Assembly (NCBI GenBank): GCA_900893395.1
Contig: CAAHFI012060695.1
Location: 1 to 33,331 of the forward strand
Source: Euglena gracilis
Taxonomy: Eukaryota > Euglenozoa > Euglenophyceae > Euglenales > Euglenaceae
DNA length: 33,331 bases
Direction of reading: 5' to 3'
In this document: positions 22,686 to 33,331 of the stretch, piece after piece
Layout: each line of letters begins with the position of its first letter
How positions within the stretch are numbered: position 1 is the first letter of the stretch
Notes under the pieces: model-generated
Databases searched by the model: none
Told to the model about the DNA's origin: nothing
The model's input: the letters and a program-made list of their open reading frames with translations, nothing else
Position numbers and translations under genes: made by a program

Positions 22686-25600
22686 GATTCTTTCAAAATT
22701 TGCAAGTTATGACATCCGCATGTTTTTCACACCCGTAGGCACTAATCCGGCCGGCACACTGGAATACCTATCCCTGGGAACATAATGGGAACCCCCAATC
22801 GGTTTCCAGTTTGAGGCCCATATGACCCTATACCTTGGCCCAGGTGGGCTGACCTAGTGGTACTCACATTTGGGGTCCCAGAGCACCCATCCAGATTCTT
22901 TCAAAATTTGCAAGTTATATGACATCCGCATGTTTTTCACACCCGTAGGCACTAATCCGGCCGGCACACTGGAATACCTATCCCTGGGAACATAATGGGA
23001 ACCCCCAATCGGTTTCCAGTTTGAGCCCATATGACCCTATACCTTGGGCCCAGGTGGGCTGACCTAGTGGTACTCACATTTGGGGTCCCAGAGCACCCAT
23101 CCAGATTCTTTCAAAATTTGCAAGTATATGACATCCGCATGTTTTTCACACCCGTAGGCACTAATCCGGCCGGCACACTGGAATACTATCCCTGGGAACA
23201 TAATGGGAACCCCCAATCGGTTTCCAGTTTGAGGCCCATATGACCCTATACCTTGGGCCCAGGTGGGCTGACCTAGTGGTACTCACATTTGGGGTCCCAG
23301 AGCACCCATCCAGATTCTTTCAAAATTTGCAAGTTATGACATCCGCATGTTTTTCACACCCGTAGGCACTAATCCGGCCGGCACACTGGAATACCTATCC
23401 CTGGGAACATAATGGGAACCCCCAATCGGTTTCCAGTTTGAGGCCCATATGACCCTATACCTTGGGCCCAGGTGGGCTGACCTAGTGGTACTCACATTTG
23501 GGGTCCCAGAGCACCCATCCAGATTCTTTCAAAATTTGCAAGTTATATGACATCCGCATGTTTTTCACACCCGTAGGCACTAATCCGGCCGGCACACTGG
23601 AATACTATCCCTGGGAACATAATGGGAACCCCAATCGGTTTCCAGTTTGAGCCCATATGACCCTATACCTTGGGCCCAGGTGGGCTGACCTAGTGGTACT
23701 CACATTTGGGGTCCCAGAGCACCCATCCAGATTCTTTCAAAATTTGCAAGTATATGACATCCGCATGTTTTTCACACCCGTAGGCACTAATCCGGCCGGC
23801 ACACTGGAATACTATCCCTGGAACATAATGGGAACCCCCAATCGGTTTCCAGTTTGAGGCCCATATGACCCTATTTGGCCCAGGTGGGCTGACCTAGTGG
23901 TACTCACATTTGGGGTCCCAGAGCACCCATCCAGATTCTTTCAAAATTTGCAAGTATATGACATCCGCATGTTTTTCACACCCGTAGGCACTAATCCGGC
24001 CGGCACACTGGAATACTATCCCTGGGAACATAATGGGAACCCCCAATCGGTTTCCAGTTTGAGCCCATATGACCCTATACCTTGGGCCCAGGTGGGCTGA
24101 CCTAGTGGTACTCACATTTGGGGTCCCAGAGCACCCATCCAGATTCTTTCAAAATTTGCAAGTTATATGACATCCGCATGTTTTTCACACCCGTAGGCAC
24201 TAATCCGGCCGGCACACTGGAATACCTATCCCTGGGAACATAATGGGAACCCCCAATCGGTTTCCAGTTTGAGCCCATATGACCCTATACCTTGGGCCCA
24301 GGTGGGCTGACCTAGTGGTACTCACATTTGGGTCCCAGAGCACCCATCCAGATTCTTTCAAAATTTGCAAGTATATGACATCCGCATGTTTTTCACACCC
24401 GTAGGCACTAATCCGGCCGGCACACTGGAATACCTATCCCTGGGAACATAATGGGAACCCCCAATCGGTTTCCAGTTTGAGCCCATATGACCCTATACCT
24501 TGGGCCCAGGTGGGCTGACCTAGTGGTACTCACATTTGGGGTCCCAGAGCACCCATCCAGATTCTTTCAAAATTTGCAAGTTATATGACATCCGTAGTAG
24601 GCACTAATAGGAATAATCCCTGGGAACATAATGGGAACCCCCAATCGGAGTTTGAGATATGACCCTATATTTAGGCTGACCTAGTGGTACTCACATTTGG
24701 GGTCCCAGAGCACCCATCCAGATTCTTTCAAAATTTGCAAGTTATGACATCCGCATGTTTTTCACACCCGTAGGCACTAATCCGGCCGGCACACTGGAAT
24801 ACCTATCCCTGGGAACATAATGGGAACCCCCAATCGGTTTCCAGTTTGAGCCCATATGACCCTATACCTTGGGCCCAGGTGGGCTGACCTAGTGGTACTC
24901 ACATTTGGGGTCCCAGAGCACCCATCCAGATTCTTTCAAAATTTGCAAGTTATATGACATCCGCATGTTTTTCACACCCGTAGGCACTAATCCGGCCGGC
25001 ACACTGGAATACCTATCCCTGGGAACATAATGGGAACCCCAATCGGTTTCCAGTTTGAGCCCATATGACCCTATACCTTGGGCCCAGGTGGGCTGACCTA
25101 GTGGTACTCACATTTGGGGTCCCAGAGCACCCATCCAGATTCTTTCAAAATTTGCAAGTTATATGACATCCGCATGTTTTTCACACCCGTAGGCACTAAT
25201 CCGGCCGGCACACTGGAATACCTATCCCTGGGAACATAATGGGAACCCCCAATCGGTTTCCAGTTTGAGCCCATATGACCCTATACCTTGGGCCCAGGTG
25301 GGCTGACCTAGTGGTACTCACATTTGGGGTCCCAGAGCACCCATCCAGATTCTTTCAAAATTTGCAAGTTATATGACATCCGCATGTTTTTCACACCCGT
25401 AGGCACTAATCCGGCCGGCACACTGCAATATACCTATCCCTGGGAACATAATGGGACCCCCAATCGGTTTCCAGTTTGAGGCCCATATGACCCTATACCT
25501 TGGGCCCAGGTGGGCTGACCTAGTGGTACTCACATTTGGGGTCCCAGAGCACCCATCCAGATTCTTTCAAAATTTGCAAGTTATATGACATCCGCATGTT

Positions 25601-27441
25601 TTTCACACCCGTAGGCACTAATCCGGCCGGCACACTGGAATACCTATCCCTGGGAACATAATGGGAACCCCCAATCGGTTTCCAGTTTGAGCCCATATGA
25701 CCCTATACCTTGGGCCCAGGTGGGCTGACCTAGTGGTACTCACATTTGGGGTCCCAGAGCACCCATCCAGATTCTTTCAAAATTTGCAAGTTAATGACAT
25801 CCGCATGTTTTTCACACCCGTAGGCACTAATCCGGCCGGCACACTGGAATACCTATCCCTGGGAACATAATGGGAACCCCCAATCGGTTTCCAGTTTGAG
25901 CCCATATGACCCTATACCTTGGGCCCAGGTGGGCTGACCTAGTGGTACTCACATTTGGGGTCCCAGAGCACCCATCCAGATTCTTTCAAAATTTGCAAGT
26001 TATATGACATCCGCATGTTTTTCACACCCGTAGGCACTAATCCGGCCGGCACACTGGAATACTATCCCTGGGAACATAATGGGAACCCCCAATCGGTTTC
26101 CAGTTTGAGCCCATATGACCCTATACCTTGGGCCCAGGTGGGCTGACCTAGTGGTACTCACATTTGGGGTCCCAGAGCACCCATCCAGATTCTTTCAAAA
26201 TTTGCAAGTTATATGACATCCGCATGTTTTTCACACCCGTAGGCACTAATCCGGCCGGCACACTGGAATACTATCCCTGGGAACATAATGGGAACCCCCA
26301 ATCGGTTTCCAGTTTGAGGCCCATATGACCCTATACCTTGGGCCCAGGTGGGCTGACCTAGTGGTACTCACATTTGGGGTCCCAGAGCACCCATCCAGAT
26401 TCTTTCAAAATTTGCAAGTTATGACATCCGCATGTTTTTCACACCCGTAGGCACTAATCCGGCCGGCACACTGGAATACCTATCCCTGGGAACATAATGG
26501 GAACCCCCAATCGGTTTCCAGTTTGAGCCCATATGACCCTATACCTTGGGCCCAGGTGGGCTGACCTAGTGGTACTCACATTTGGGGTCCCAGAGCACCC
26601 ATCCAGATTCTTTCAAAATTTGCAAGTTATATGACATCCGCATGTTTTTCACACCCGTAGGCACTAATCCGGCCGGCACACTGGAATACCTATCCCTGGA
26701 ACATAATGGGAACCCCCAATCGGTTTCCAGTTTGAGGCCCATATGACCCTATACCTTGGGCCCAGGTGGGCTGACCTAGTGGTACTCACATTTGGGGTCC
26801 CAGAGCACCCATCCAGATTCTTTCAAAATTTGCAAGTTATGACATCCGCATGTTTTTCACACCCGTAGGCACTAATCCGGCCGGCACACTGGAATACCTA
26901 TCCCTGGGAACATAATGGGAACCCCCAATCGGTTTCCAGTTTGAGCCCATATGACCCTATACCTTGGGCCCAGGTGGGCTGACCTAGTGGTACTCACATT
27001 TGGGGTCCCAGAGCACCCATCCAGATTCTTTCAAAATTTGCAAGTTATGACATCCGCATGTTTTTCACACCCGTAGGCACTAATCCGGCCGGCACACTGG
27101 AATACCTATCCCTGGGAACATAATGGGAACCCCCAATCGGTTTCCAGTTTGAGGCCCATATGACCCTATACCTTGGGCCCAGGTGGGCTGACCTAGTGGT
27201 ACTCACATTTGGGGTCCCAGAGCACCCATCCAGATTCTTTCAAAATTTGCAAGTTATATGACATCCGCATGTTTTTCACACCCGTAGGCACTAATCCGGC
27301 CGGCACACTGGAATACCTATCCCTGGGAACATAATGGGAACCCCCAATCGGTTTCCAGTTTGAGGCCCATATGACCCTATACCTTGGCCCAGGTGGGCTG
27401 ACCTAGTGGTACTCACATTTGGGTCCCAGAGCACCCATCCA
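22686..27441. repeat. Right-of-core subarray with moderate indels (copies 109-131)
   Basis: Units of mostly 208-210 bp carry recurring small changes: GTTATGAC (copies 109, 112, 119, 127, 129 and 130), GCAAGTATATG (111, 114, 115 and 117), GAATACTATCC (111, 113-115, 125 and 126), and shortened G or C runs. Substitutions are rare; one example is CACTGCAATA near 25423. One unit (24560-24720) is heavily deleted and listed separately. The marker substitutions of the left variant subfamily are absent. Confidence 0.92.
24560..24720. repeat. Heavily deleted monomer, 161 bp
   Basis: Both ends of this unit match the standard monomer, but about 50 bases are missing in at least four places. Missing stretches include the T5 / CACACCC stretch (unit 35-52), the CCGGCCGGCACACT stretch (64-77), parts of TTTCC and GGCCC around 120-135, and most of ACCTTGGGCCCAGG (149-162). 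The left junction reads ATCCGTAGTAGGCAC near 24591 and the right one reads CTATATTTAGGCTGACC near 24666. The losses fall on GC palindromes and pyrimidine tracts. It may be a damaged repeat or a poorly resolved consensus patch. Confidence 0.88.
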
Positions 27442-27630
27442 GATTCTTTCAAAATTTGCAAGTTATATGACATCCGCATGTTTTTCACACCCGTAGGCAC
27501 TAATCCGGCCGGGGACATAAATGGGAACCCCCAATCGGTTTCCAGTTTGAGGCCCATATGACCCTATACCTTGGGCCCAGGTGGGCTGACCTAGTGGTAC
27601 TCACATTTGGGGTCCCAGAGCACCCATCCA
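27442..27630. repeat. Deleted monomer, 189 bp, with fused junction
   Basis: The standard unit is intact to CCGGCCGG, then jumps to GGACATAAATGGGAAC near 27513, losing about 22 bases of the CACACTGGAATACCTATCCC segment. The next unit (27631-27833) has lost most of its AAAATTTG tract. These mark the start of the degraded right end. Confidence 0.85.
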
Positions 27631-28873
27631 GATTCTTTCAAACAAGTTAATGACATCCGCATGTTTTTCACACCCGTAGGCACTAATCCGGCCGGCACAC
27701 TGGAATACCTATCCCTGGGAACATAATGGGAACCCCAATCGGTTTCCAGTTTGAGGCCCATATGACCCATACCTTGGGCCCAGGTGGGCTGACCTAGTGG
27801 TACTCACATTTGGGGTCCCAGAGCACCCATCCAGATTCTTTCAAAATTTGCAAGTTTATGACATCCGCATGTTTTCACACCCGTAGGCACTAATCCGGCC
27901 GGCACACTGGAATACCTATCCCTGGGAACATAATGGGAACCCCCAATCGGTTTCCAGTTTGAGCCCATATGACCCTATACCTTGGGCCCAGGTGGGCTGA
28001 CCTAGTGGTACTCACATTTGGGGTCCCAGAGCACCCATCCAGATTCTTTCAAAATTTGCAAGTTATATGACATCCGCATGTTTTTCACACCCGTAGGCAC
28101 TAATCCGGCCGGCACACTGGAATACTATCCCTGGGAACATAATGGGAACCCCCAATCGGTTTCCAGTTTGAGCCCCATATGACCCTATACCTTGGGCCCA
28201 GGTGGGCTGACCTAGTGGTACTCACATTTGGGGTCCCAGAGCACCCATCCAGATTCTTTCAAAATTTGCAAGTTATATGACATCCGCATGTTTTTCACAC
28301 CCGTAGGCACTAATCCGGCCGGCACACTGGAATACCTATCCCTGGGAACATAATGGGAACCCCCAATCGGTTTCCAGTTTGAGGCCCATATGACCCTATA
28401 CCTTGGGCCCAGGTGGGCTGACCTAGTGGTACTCACATTTGGGGTCCCAGAGCACCCATCCAGATTCTTTCAAAATTTGCAAGTTATATGACATCCGCAT
28501 GTTTTTCACACCCGTAGGCACTAATCCGGCCACACTGGAATACCTATCCCTGGGAACATAATGGGAACCCCAATCGGTTTCCAGTTTGAGCCCATATGAC
28601 CCTATACCTTGGGCCCAGGTGGGCTGACCTAGTGGTACACATACTTTGGGTCCCAGAGCACCCATCCAGATTCTTTCAAAATTTGCAAGTTATGACATCC
28701 GCATGTTTTTCACACCCGTAGGCACTAATCCGGCCGGCACACTGGAATACCTATCCCTGGGAACATAATGGGAACCCCCAATCGGTTTCCAGTTTGAGCC
28801 CATATGACCCATACCTTGGCCCAGGTGGCTGACCTAGTGGTACTCACATTTGGGGTCCCAGAGCACCCATCCA

Positions 28874-29059
28874 GATTCTTTCAAAATTTGCAAGTTAATG
28901 ACATCCGCATGTTTTCACACCCGTAGGCACTAATCCGGCCGGCACACTGGAATACCTATCCCTGGGAACATAATGGGAACCCCCAATCGGTTTCCAGTTT
29001 GAGCCCATATGACCCTAACCTTGGGCCCAGGTGGGCTGGGGTCCCAGAGCACCCATCCA
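28874..29059. repeat. Monomer lacking the A-box-like segment, 186 bp
   Basis: The segment from CTGACCTAGTGG through CACATTT is missing as one block. CAGGTGGGCTG runs straight into GGGTCCCAGAG near 29037. A deletion between two G-rich short repeats (GTGGG and TTGGGG) would give this. The rest of the unit is nearly standard. Confidence 0.85.
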
Positions 29060-30266
29060 GATTCTTTCAAAATTTGCAAGTTATATGACATCCGCATGTT
29101 TTTCACACCCGTAGGCACTAATCCGCCGGCACACTGGAATACCTATCCCTGGAACATAATGGGAACCCCCAATCGGTTTCCAGTTTGAGCCCATATGACC
29201 CTATATTGGCCCAGGTGGGCTGACCTAGTGGTACTCACATTTGGGGTCCCAGAGCACCCATCCAGATTCTTTCAAAATTTGCAAGTTATATGACATCCGC
29301 ATGTTTTTCACACCCGTAGGCACTAATCCGGACACTGGAATACCTGGGAACATAATGGGAACCCCCGGTTTCCAGTTTGAGGCCCATATGACCCTATACC
29401 TTGGGCCCAGGTGGGCTGACCTAGTGGTACTCACATTTGGGGTCCCAGAGCACCCATCCAGATTCTTTCAAAATTTGCAAGTTATACATCCGCATGTTTT
29501 CACACCCGTAGGCACTAATCCGGCCGGCACACTGGAATACCTATCCCTGGGAACATAATGGGAACCCCCAATCGGTTTCCAGTTTGAGCCCATATGACCC
29601 TATACCTTGGGCCCAGGTGGGCTGACCTAGTGGTACTCACATTTGGGGTCCCAGAGCACCCATCCAGATTCTTCAAAATTTGCAAGTTATATGACATCCG
29701 CATGTTTTTCACACCCGTAGGCACTAATCCGGCCGGCACGGAATACCTATCCCTGGGAACATAATGGGAACCCCCAATCGGTTTCCAGTTTGAGGCCCAT
29801 ATGACCCTATACCTTGGGCCCAGTGGCTGACCTAGTGGTACTCACATTTGGGGTCCCAGAGCACCCATCCAGATTCTTTCAAAATTTGCAAGTTATATGA
29901 CATCCGCATGTTTTTCACACCCGTAGGCACTAATCCGGCCGGCACACTGGAATACCTGGGAACATAATGGGAACCCCAATCGGTTTCCAGTTTGAGCCCA
30001 TATGACCCTATACCTTGGGCCCAGTGGGCTGACCTAGTGTACTCACATTTGGGGTCCCAGAGCACCCATCCAGATTCTTTCAAAATTTGCAAGTTATATG
30101 ACATCCGCATGTTTTTCACACCCGTAGGCACTAATCCGGCCGGCACACTGGAATACCTATCCCTGGAACATAATGCCCAATCGGTTTCCAGTTTGAGCCC
30201 GACCCTATGGGCCCAGGTGGGCTGACCTAGTGGTACTCACATTTGGGGTCCCAGAGCACCCATCCA

Positions 30267-30445
30267 GATTCTTTCAAAATTTGCAAGTTATAACATCCGC
30301 ATGTTTTTCACATAGGCACTAATCCGGCCGGCGGGTACCTATCTGGGAACACATAATGGGAACCCCAATCGGTTTTTTGAGCCATATGACCCTTATTAGG
30401 GCTACCTAGTGGTACTCACATTTGGGGTCCCAGAGCACCCATCCA
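30267..30445. repeat. Scrambled monomer, 179 bp
   Basis: Several segments are lost or altered: CACATAGGCAC where CACACCCGTAGGCAC is expected, GGCGGGTACCTATCTGGG after the CCGGCCGG palindrome, CGGTTTTTTGAGCC for the TTTCCAGTTTGAGGCC region, and CTTATTAGGGCTACC in place of the CCTTGGGCCCAGG segment. The right junction resembles that of the deleted unit at 24560 (TTAGGCTGACC). Confidence 0.82.
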
Positions 30446-30653
30446 GATTCTTTCAAAATTTGCAAGTTATATGACATCCGCATGTTTTTCACACCCGTAG
30501 GCACTAATCCGGCCGGCACACTGGAATACCTATCCCTGGGAACATAATGGGAACCCCCAATCGGTTTCCAGTTTGAGCCCATATGACCCTATACCTTGGG
30601 CCCAGTGGGCTGACCTAGTGGTACTCACATTGGGGTCCCAGAGCACCCATCCA

Positions 30654-30825
30654 GATTCTTTGCAAGTTATATGACATCACACACCGTAGGCACTAATCCG
30701 GCCGGCACACTGGAATACCTATCCCTGGGAACATAATGGGAACCCCCAGTTTGAGCCCCATATGACCCTATACCTTGGGCCCAGGTGGGCTGACCTAGTG
30801 GTACTGGTCCCAGAGCACCCATCCA
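30654..30825. repeat. Deleted monomer, 172 bp
   Basis: The unit lacks the CAAAATT stretch, part of CCGCATGTTTTT, the AATCGGTTTCC segment (AACCCCCAGTTTGAG near 30741) and CACATTTGG (GGTACTGGTCCC near 30802). The losses are spread through the unit rather than forming one event. Confidence 0.82.
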
Positions 30826-33331
30826 GATTCTTTCAAAATTTGCAAGTTATATGATCCGCATTTTTCACACCCGTAGGCACTAATCCGGCCGGCACACTGG
30901 AATACCTATCCCTGGGAACATAATGGGAACCCCCAATCGGTTTCCATTTGAGGCCCATATGACCCTATACCTTGGGCCCAGTGGGCTGACCTAGTGGTAC
31001 TCACATTTGGGGTCCCAGAGCACCCATCCAGATTCTTTTCAAAATTTGCAAGTTATATGACATCCGCATGTTTTTCACACCCGTAGGCACTAATCCGGCC
31101 GGCACACTGGAATACCTATCCCTGGGAACATAATGGGAACCCCCAATCGGTTTCCAGTTTGAGCCCCATATGACCCTATACCTTGGGCCCAGGTGGGCTG
31201 ACCTAGTGGTACACACATTTGGGGTCCCAGAGCACCCATCCAGATTCTTTCAAAATTTTGCAAGTTATATGACATCCGCATGTTTTTCACACCCGTAGGC
31301 ACTAATCCGGCCGGCACACTGGAATACCTATCCCTGGGAACATAATGGGAACCCCCAACGGTTTCCAGTTTGAGCCCATATGACCCTATACCTTGGGCCC
31401 AGTGGCTGACCTAGTGGTACTCACATTTGGGGTCCCAGAGCACCATCCAGATTCTTTCAAAATTTGCAAGTTATATGACATCCGCATGTTTTTCACACCC
31501 GTAGGCACTAATCCGGCCGCACACTGAATACCTATCCCTGGGAACATAATGGAACCCCCAATCGGTTTCCAGTTTGAGCCCATATGACCCTATACCTTGG
31601 GCCCAGGTGGCTGACCTAGTGGTACTCACATTGGGTCCCAGAGCACCATCCAGATTCTTCAAAATTTGCAAGTTATATGACATCCGCATGTTTTTCACAC
31701 CCGTAGGCACTAATCCGGCCGGCACACTGGAATACCTATCCTGGGAACATAATGGGAACCCCCAATCGGTTTCCGTTTGAGCCCCATATGACCCTATACC
31801 TTGGGCCCAGTGGCTGACCTAGTGGTACTCACATTGGGTCCCAGAGCACCCATCCAGATTCTTTCAAAATTTGCAAGTTATATGACATCCGCATGTTTTC
31901 ACACCCGTAGGCACTAATCCGGCCGGCACTGGAATACCTATCCCTGGGAACATAATGGGAACCCCAATCGTTTCCAGTTTGAGGCCCCATATGACCTATA
32001 CCTTGGCCCAGGTGGCTGACCTAGTACTCACATTTGGGGTCCCAGAGCACCCATCGATTCTTTCAAATTTGCAAGTTATATGACATCCGCATGTTTTTCA
32101 CACCCGTAGGCACTAATCCGGCCGGCACACTGGGAATACCTATCCCTGGGAACATAATGGGACCCCAATCGTTTCCAGTTTGAGGCCCATATGACCCTTA
32201 CCTTGGCCCAGTGGGCTGACCTAGTGGTACTCACATTTGGGGTCCCAGAGCACCCATCCAGATTCTTTTCAAAATTTGCAAGTTATATGACATCCGCATG
32301 TTTTTCACACCCGTAGGCACTAATCCGGCCGCACACTGGAATACCTATCCCTGGGAACATAATGGGAACCCCAATCGGTTTCCAGTTTGAGGCCCATATG
32401 ACCCTATACCTTGGGCCCAGTGGGCTGACCTAGTGGTACTCACATTTGGGGTCCCAGAGCACCCATCCAGATTCTAAAATTGCAAGTTATATGACATCCG
32501 CATGTTTTCACACCGTAGCACTAATCCGGCCGGCACCTGGAATACCTATCCCTGGAACATAATGGGAACCCCAATCGGTTTCCAGTTTGAGCCCATTTGA
32601 CCCTATACCTTGGGCCCAGGTGCTGACCTAGTGGTACTCACATTTGGGGTCCCAGAGCACCCATCCAATTCTTTCAAAATTTGCAAGTTATATGACATCC
32701 GCATGTTTTCACACCCGTAGGCACTAATCCGGCCGCCTGACACTGGAATCCTATCCCTGGGAACATAATGGAACCCCAATCGGTTTCCAGTTTGAGCCCA
32801 TATGACCCTATACCTTGGGCCCAGTGGGCTGACCTAGTGGTACTCACATTTGGGGTCCCAGAGCACCATCCAGATTCTTTCAAAATTTGCAAGTTATATG
32901 ACATCCGCATTTTCACACCCGTAGCACTAATCCGGCCGCACACTGAATACCTATCCCTGGAACATAATGGAACCCCCAATCGGTTTCCAGTTTGAGGCCT
33001 ATGACCCATACCTTGGCCAGGGCTGACCTAGTGGTACTCACATTTGGGGTCCCAGAGACCCATCCAGATTCTTCAAAATTTGCAGTTATATGACATCCGC
33101 GTTTTTCACACCCGTAGGCACTAATCGGCCGGCACACTGGAATACCTATCCCTGGGAACATAATGGGAACCCCAATCGTTTCAGTTTGAGGCCCATATAC
33201 CCTATACCTTGGGCCCAGGTGGGCTGACCTAGTGACTCACATTTGGGGTCCCAGAGCACCCATCCAGATTCTTCAAAATTTGCAAGTTATATGACATCCG
33301 CATGTTTTTCACACCTAGGCACTAATCCGGC

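Larger units (their letters stand above)
1..33331. repeat. Satellite DNA array, ~210/211-bp unit, about 160 copies
   Basis: The unit starting GATTCTTTCA recurs without interruption from base 1 to the end, always in the same orientation. Unit starts include 1, 206, 414, 624, 7543, 10911, 18275, 22055, 27442 and 33267. I count 160 full units and a 65-base remainder. Standard lengths are 211 bp (GAGGCCC form) and 210 bp (GAGCCC form), with about 51% GC. No unique sequence, transposon or inversion interrupts the array. Head-to-tail repetition at this scale with near-identical units is the hallmark of a eukaryotic satellite maintained by unequal exchange and conversion. I do not recognise the family. 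The role in the cell (centromere, pericentromere, other heterochromatin) cannot be told from sequence alone. Confidence 0.98.
27442..33331. repeat. Indel-riddled right end of the array (copies 132-161)
   Basis: Unit lengths fall from about 210 to a mean near 200 (for example 189, 203, 186, 196, 201, 194, 179, 172, 199, 194), with several indels in most units. Most are losses of one base from G, C, T or A runs, such as GCCCAGTGGG, CATTGGGTCCC, GTTTTCACACC and CTTCAAAATT. A few are insertions such as TTCTTTTCAAAA (31035, 32265). Substitutions stay rare (CCCATTTGACC near 32594; GTACACACATT near 31210). The last unit is cut by the window edge at 33331. Confidence 0.93.

Noticed and set aside
29832-33161. 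Longer open frames of 75-111 codons in the right end
   Set aside because: These result from frame-shifting indels in degraded units and are not conserved between neighbouring copies.
1-33331. CRISPR array
   Set aside because: The repeat covers the whole unit with no variable spacers between short repeats. The unit is about 210 bp and there are no cas genes.
1-33331. CENP-B box in the monomer
   Set aside because: I scanned both strands of the reference unit for the TTCG....A..CGGG pattern. CACCCGTAGGCACT is the nearest partial match and lacks the required T and CGAA.
1-33331. Mobile element or LTR origin with coding remnants
   Set aside because: No terminal repeats, target-site duplications, polypurine tract or recognisable protein remnants are visible in the unit.

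Overview
The whole window is one head-to-tail tandem array of a single satellite DNA monomer. I see no unique flanking DNA, gene, RNA gene or transposon. Phased on the motif GATTCTTTCA, which happens to begin at base 1, I count 160 complete monomers plus a 65-base partial copy at the right edge. All lie in the same orientation. The standard unit comes in two lengths. The 211-bp form (here type G) carries GAGGCCC at unit positions 130-136. The 210-bp form (type S) carries GAGCCC there. The unit is about 51% GC and has five CpG sites. An array this long and uniform, with a unit near nucleosome-repeat length, points to eukaryotic constitutive heterochromatin (centromeric, pericentromeric or subtelomeric). 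I do not recognise the satellite family and cannot name the organism or its major group. Layout, left to right: copies 1-18 (1-3763) are the standard unit with scattered small indels. Copies 19-25 (3764-5233) belong to or alternate with a variant subfamily marked by several linked substitutions. Copies 26-36 (5234-7542) are mosaics of variant and standard states, often alternating as ~420-bp dimers. Copies 37-108 (7543-22685) form an extremely uniform core, including a run of 18 identical 210-bp copies (18275-22054) and eight successive 211-bp copies (14064-15751). Copies 109-131 (22686-27441) are standard units with more small indels and one heavily deleted copy (24560-24720). Copies 132-161 (27442-33331) become steadily more riddled with small, mostly deletion-type indels, and mean unit length falls to about 200 bp. 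How it works together: nothing here acts as a gene set. The many short reading frames are the same 60-105 codon stretches re-appearing in each monomer, and they shift or close whenever a one-base indel changes the unit. In the perfect 210-bp run (exactly 70 codons per unit) all six frames are closed in every copy. The biological content is the array history: local amplification in the middle, a diverged subfamily on the left, and an indel-rich right end that may be partly consensus error. Motifs inside the unit worth noting are an imperfect 10-bp inverted repeat, two GC palindromes, a CCAATCGG box, and a sequence resembling a Pol III A box that is a perfect match in five variant copies. Counts and comparisons were made by eye.
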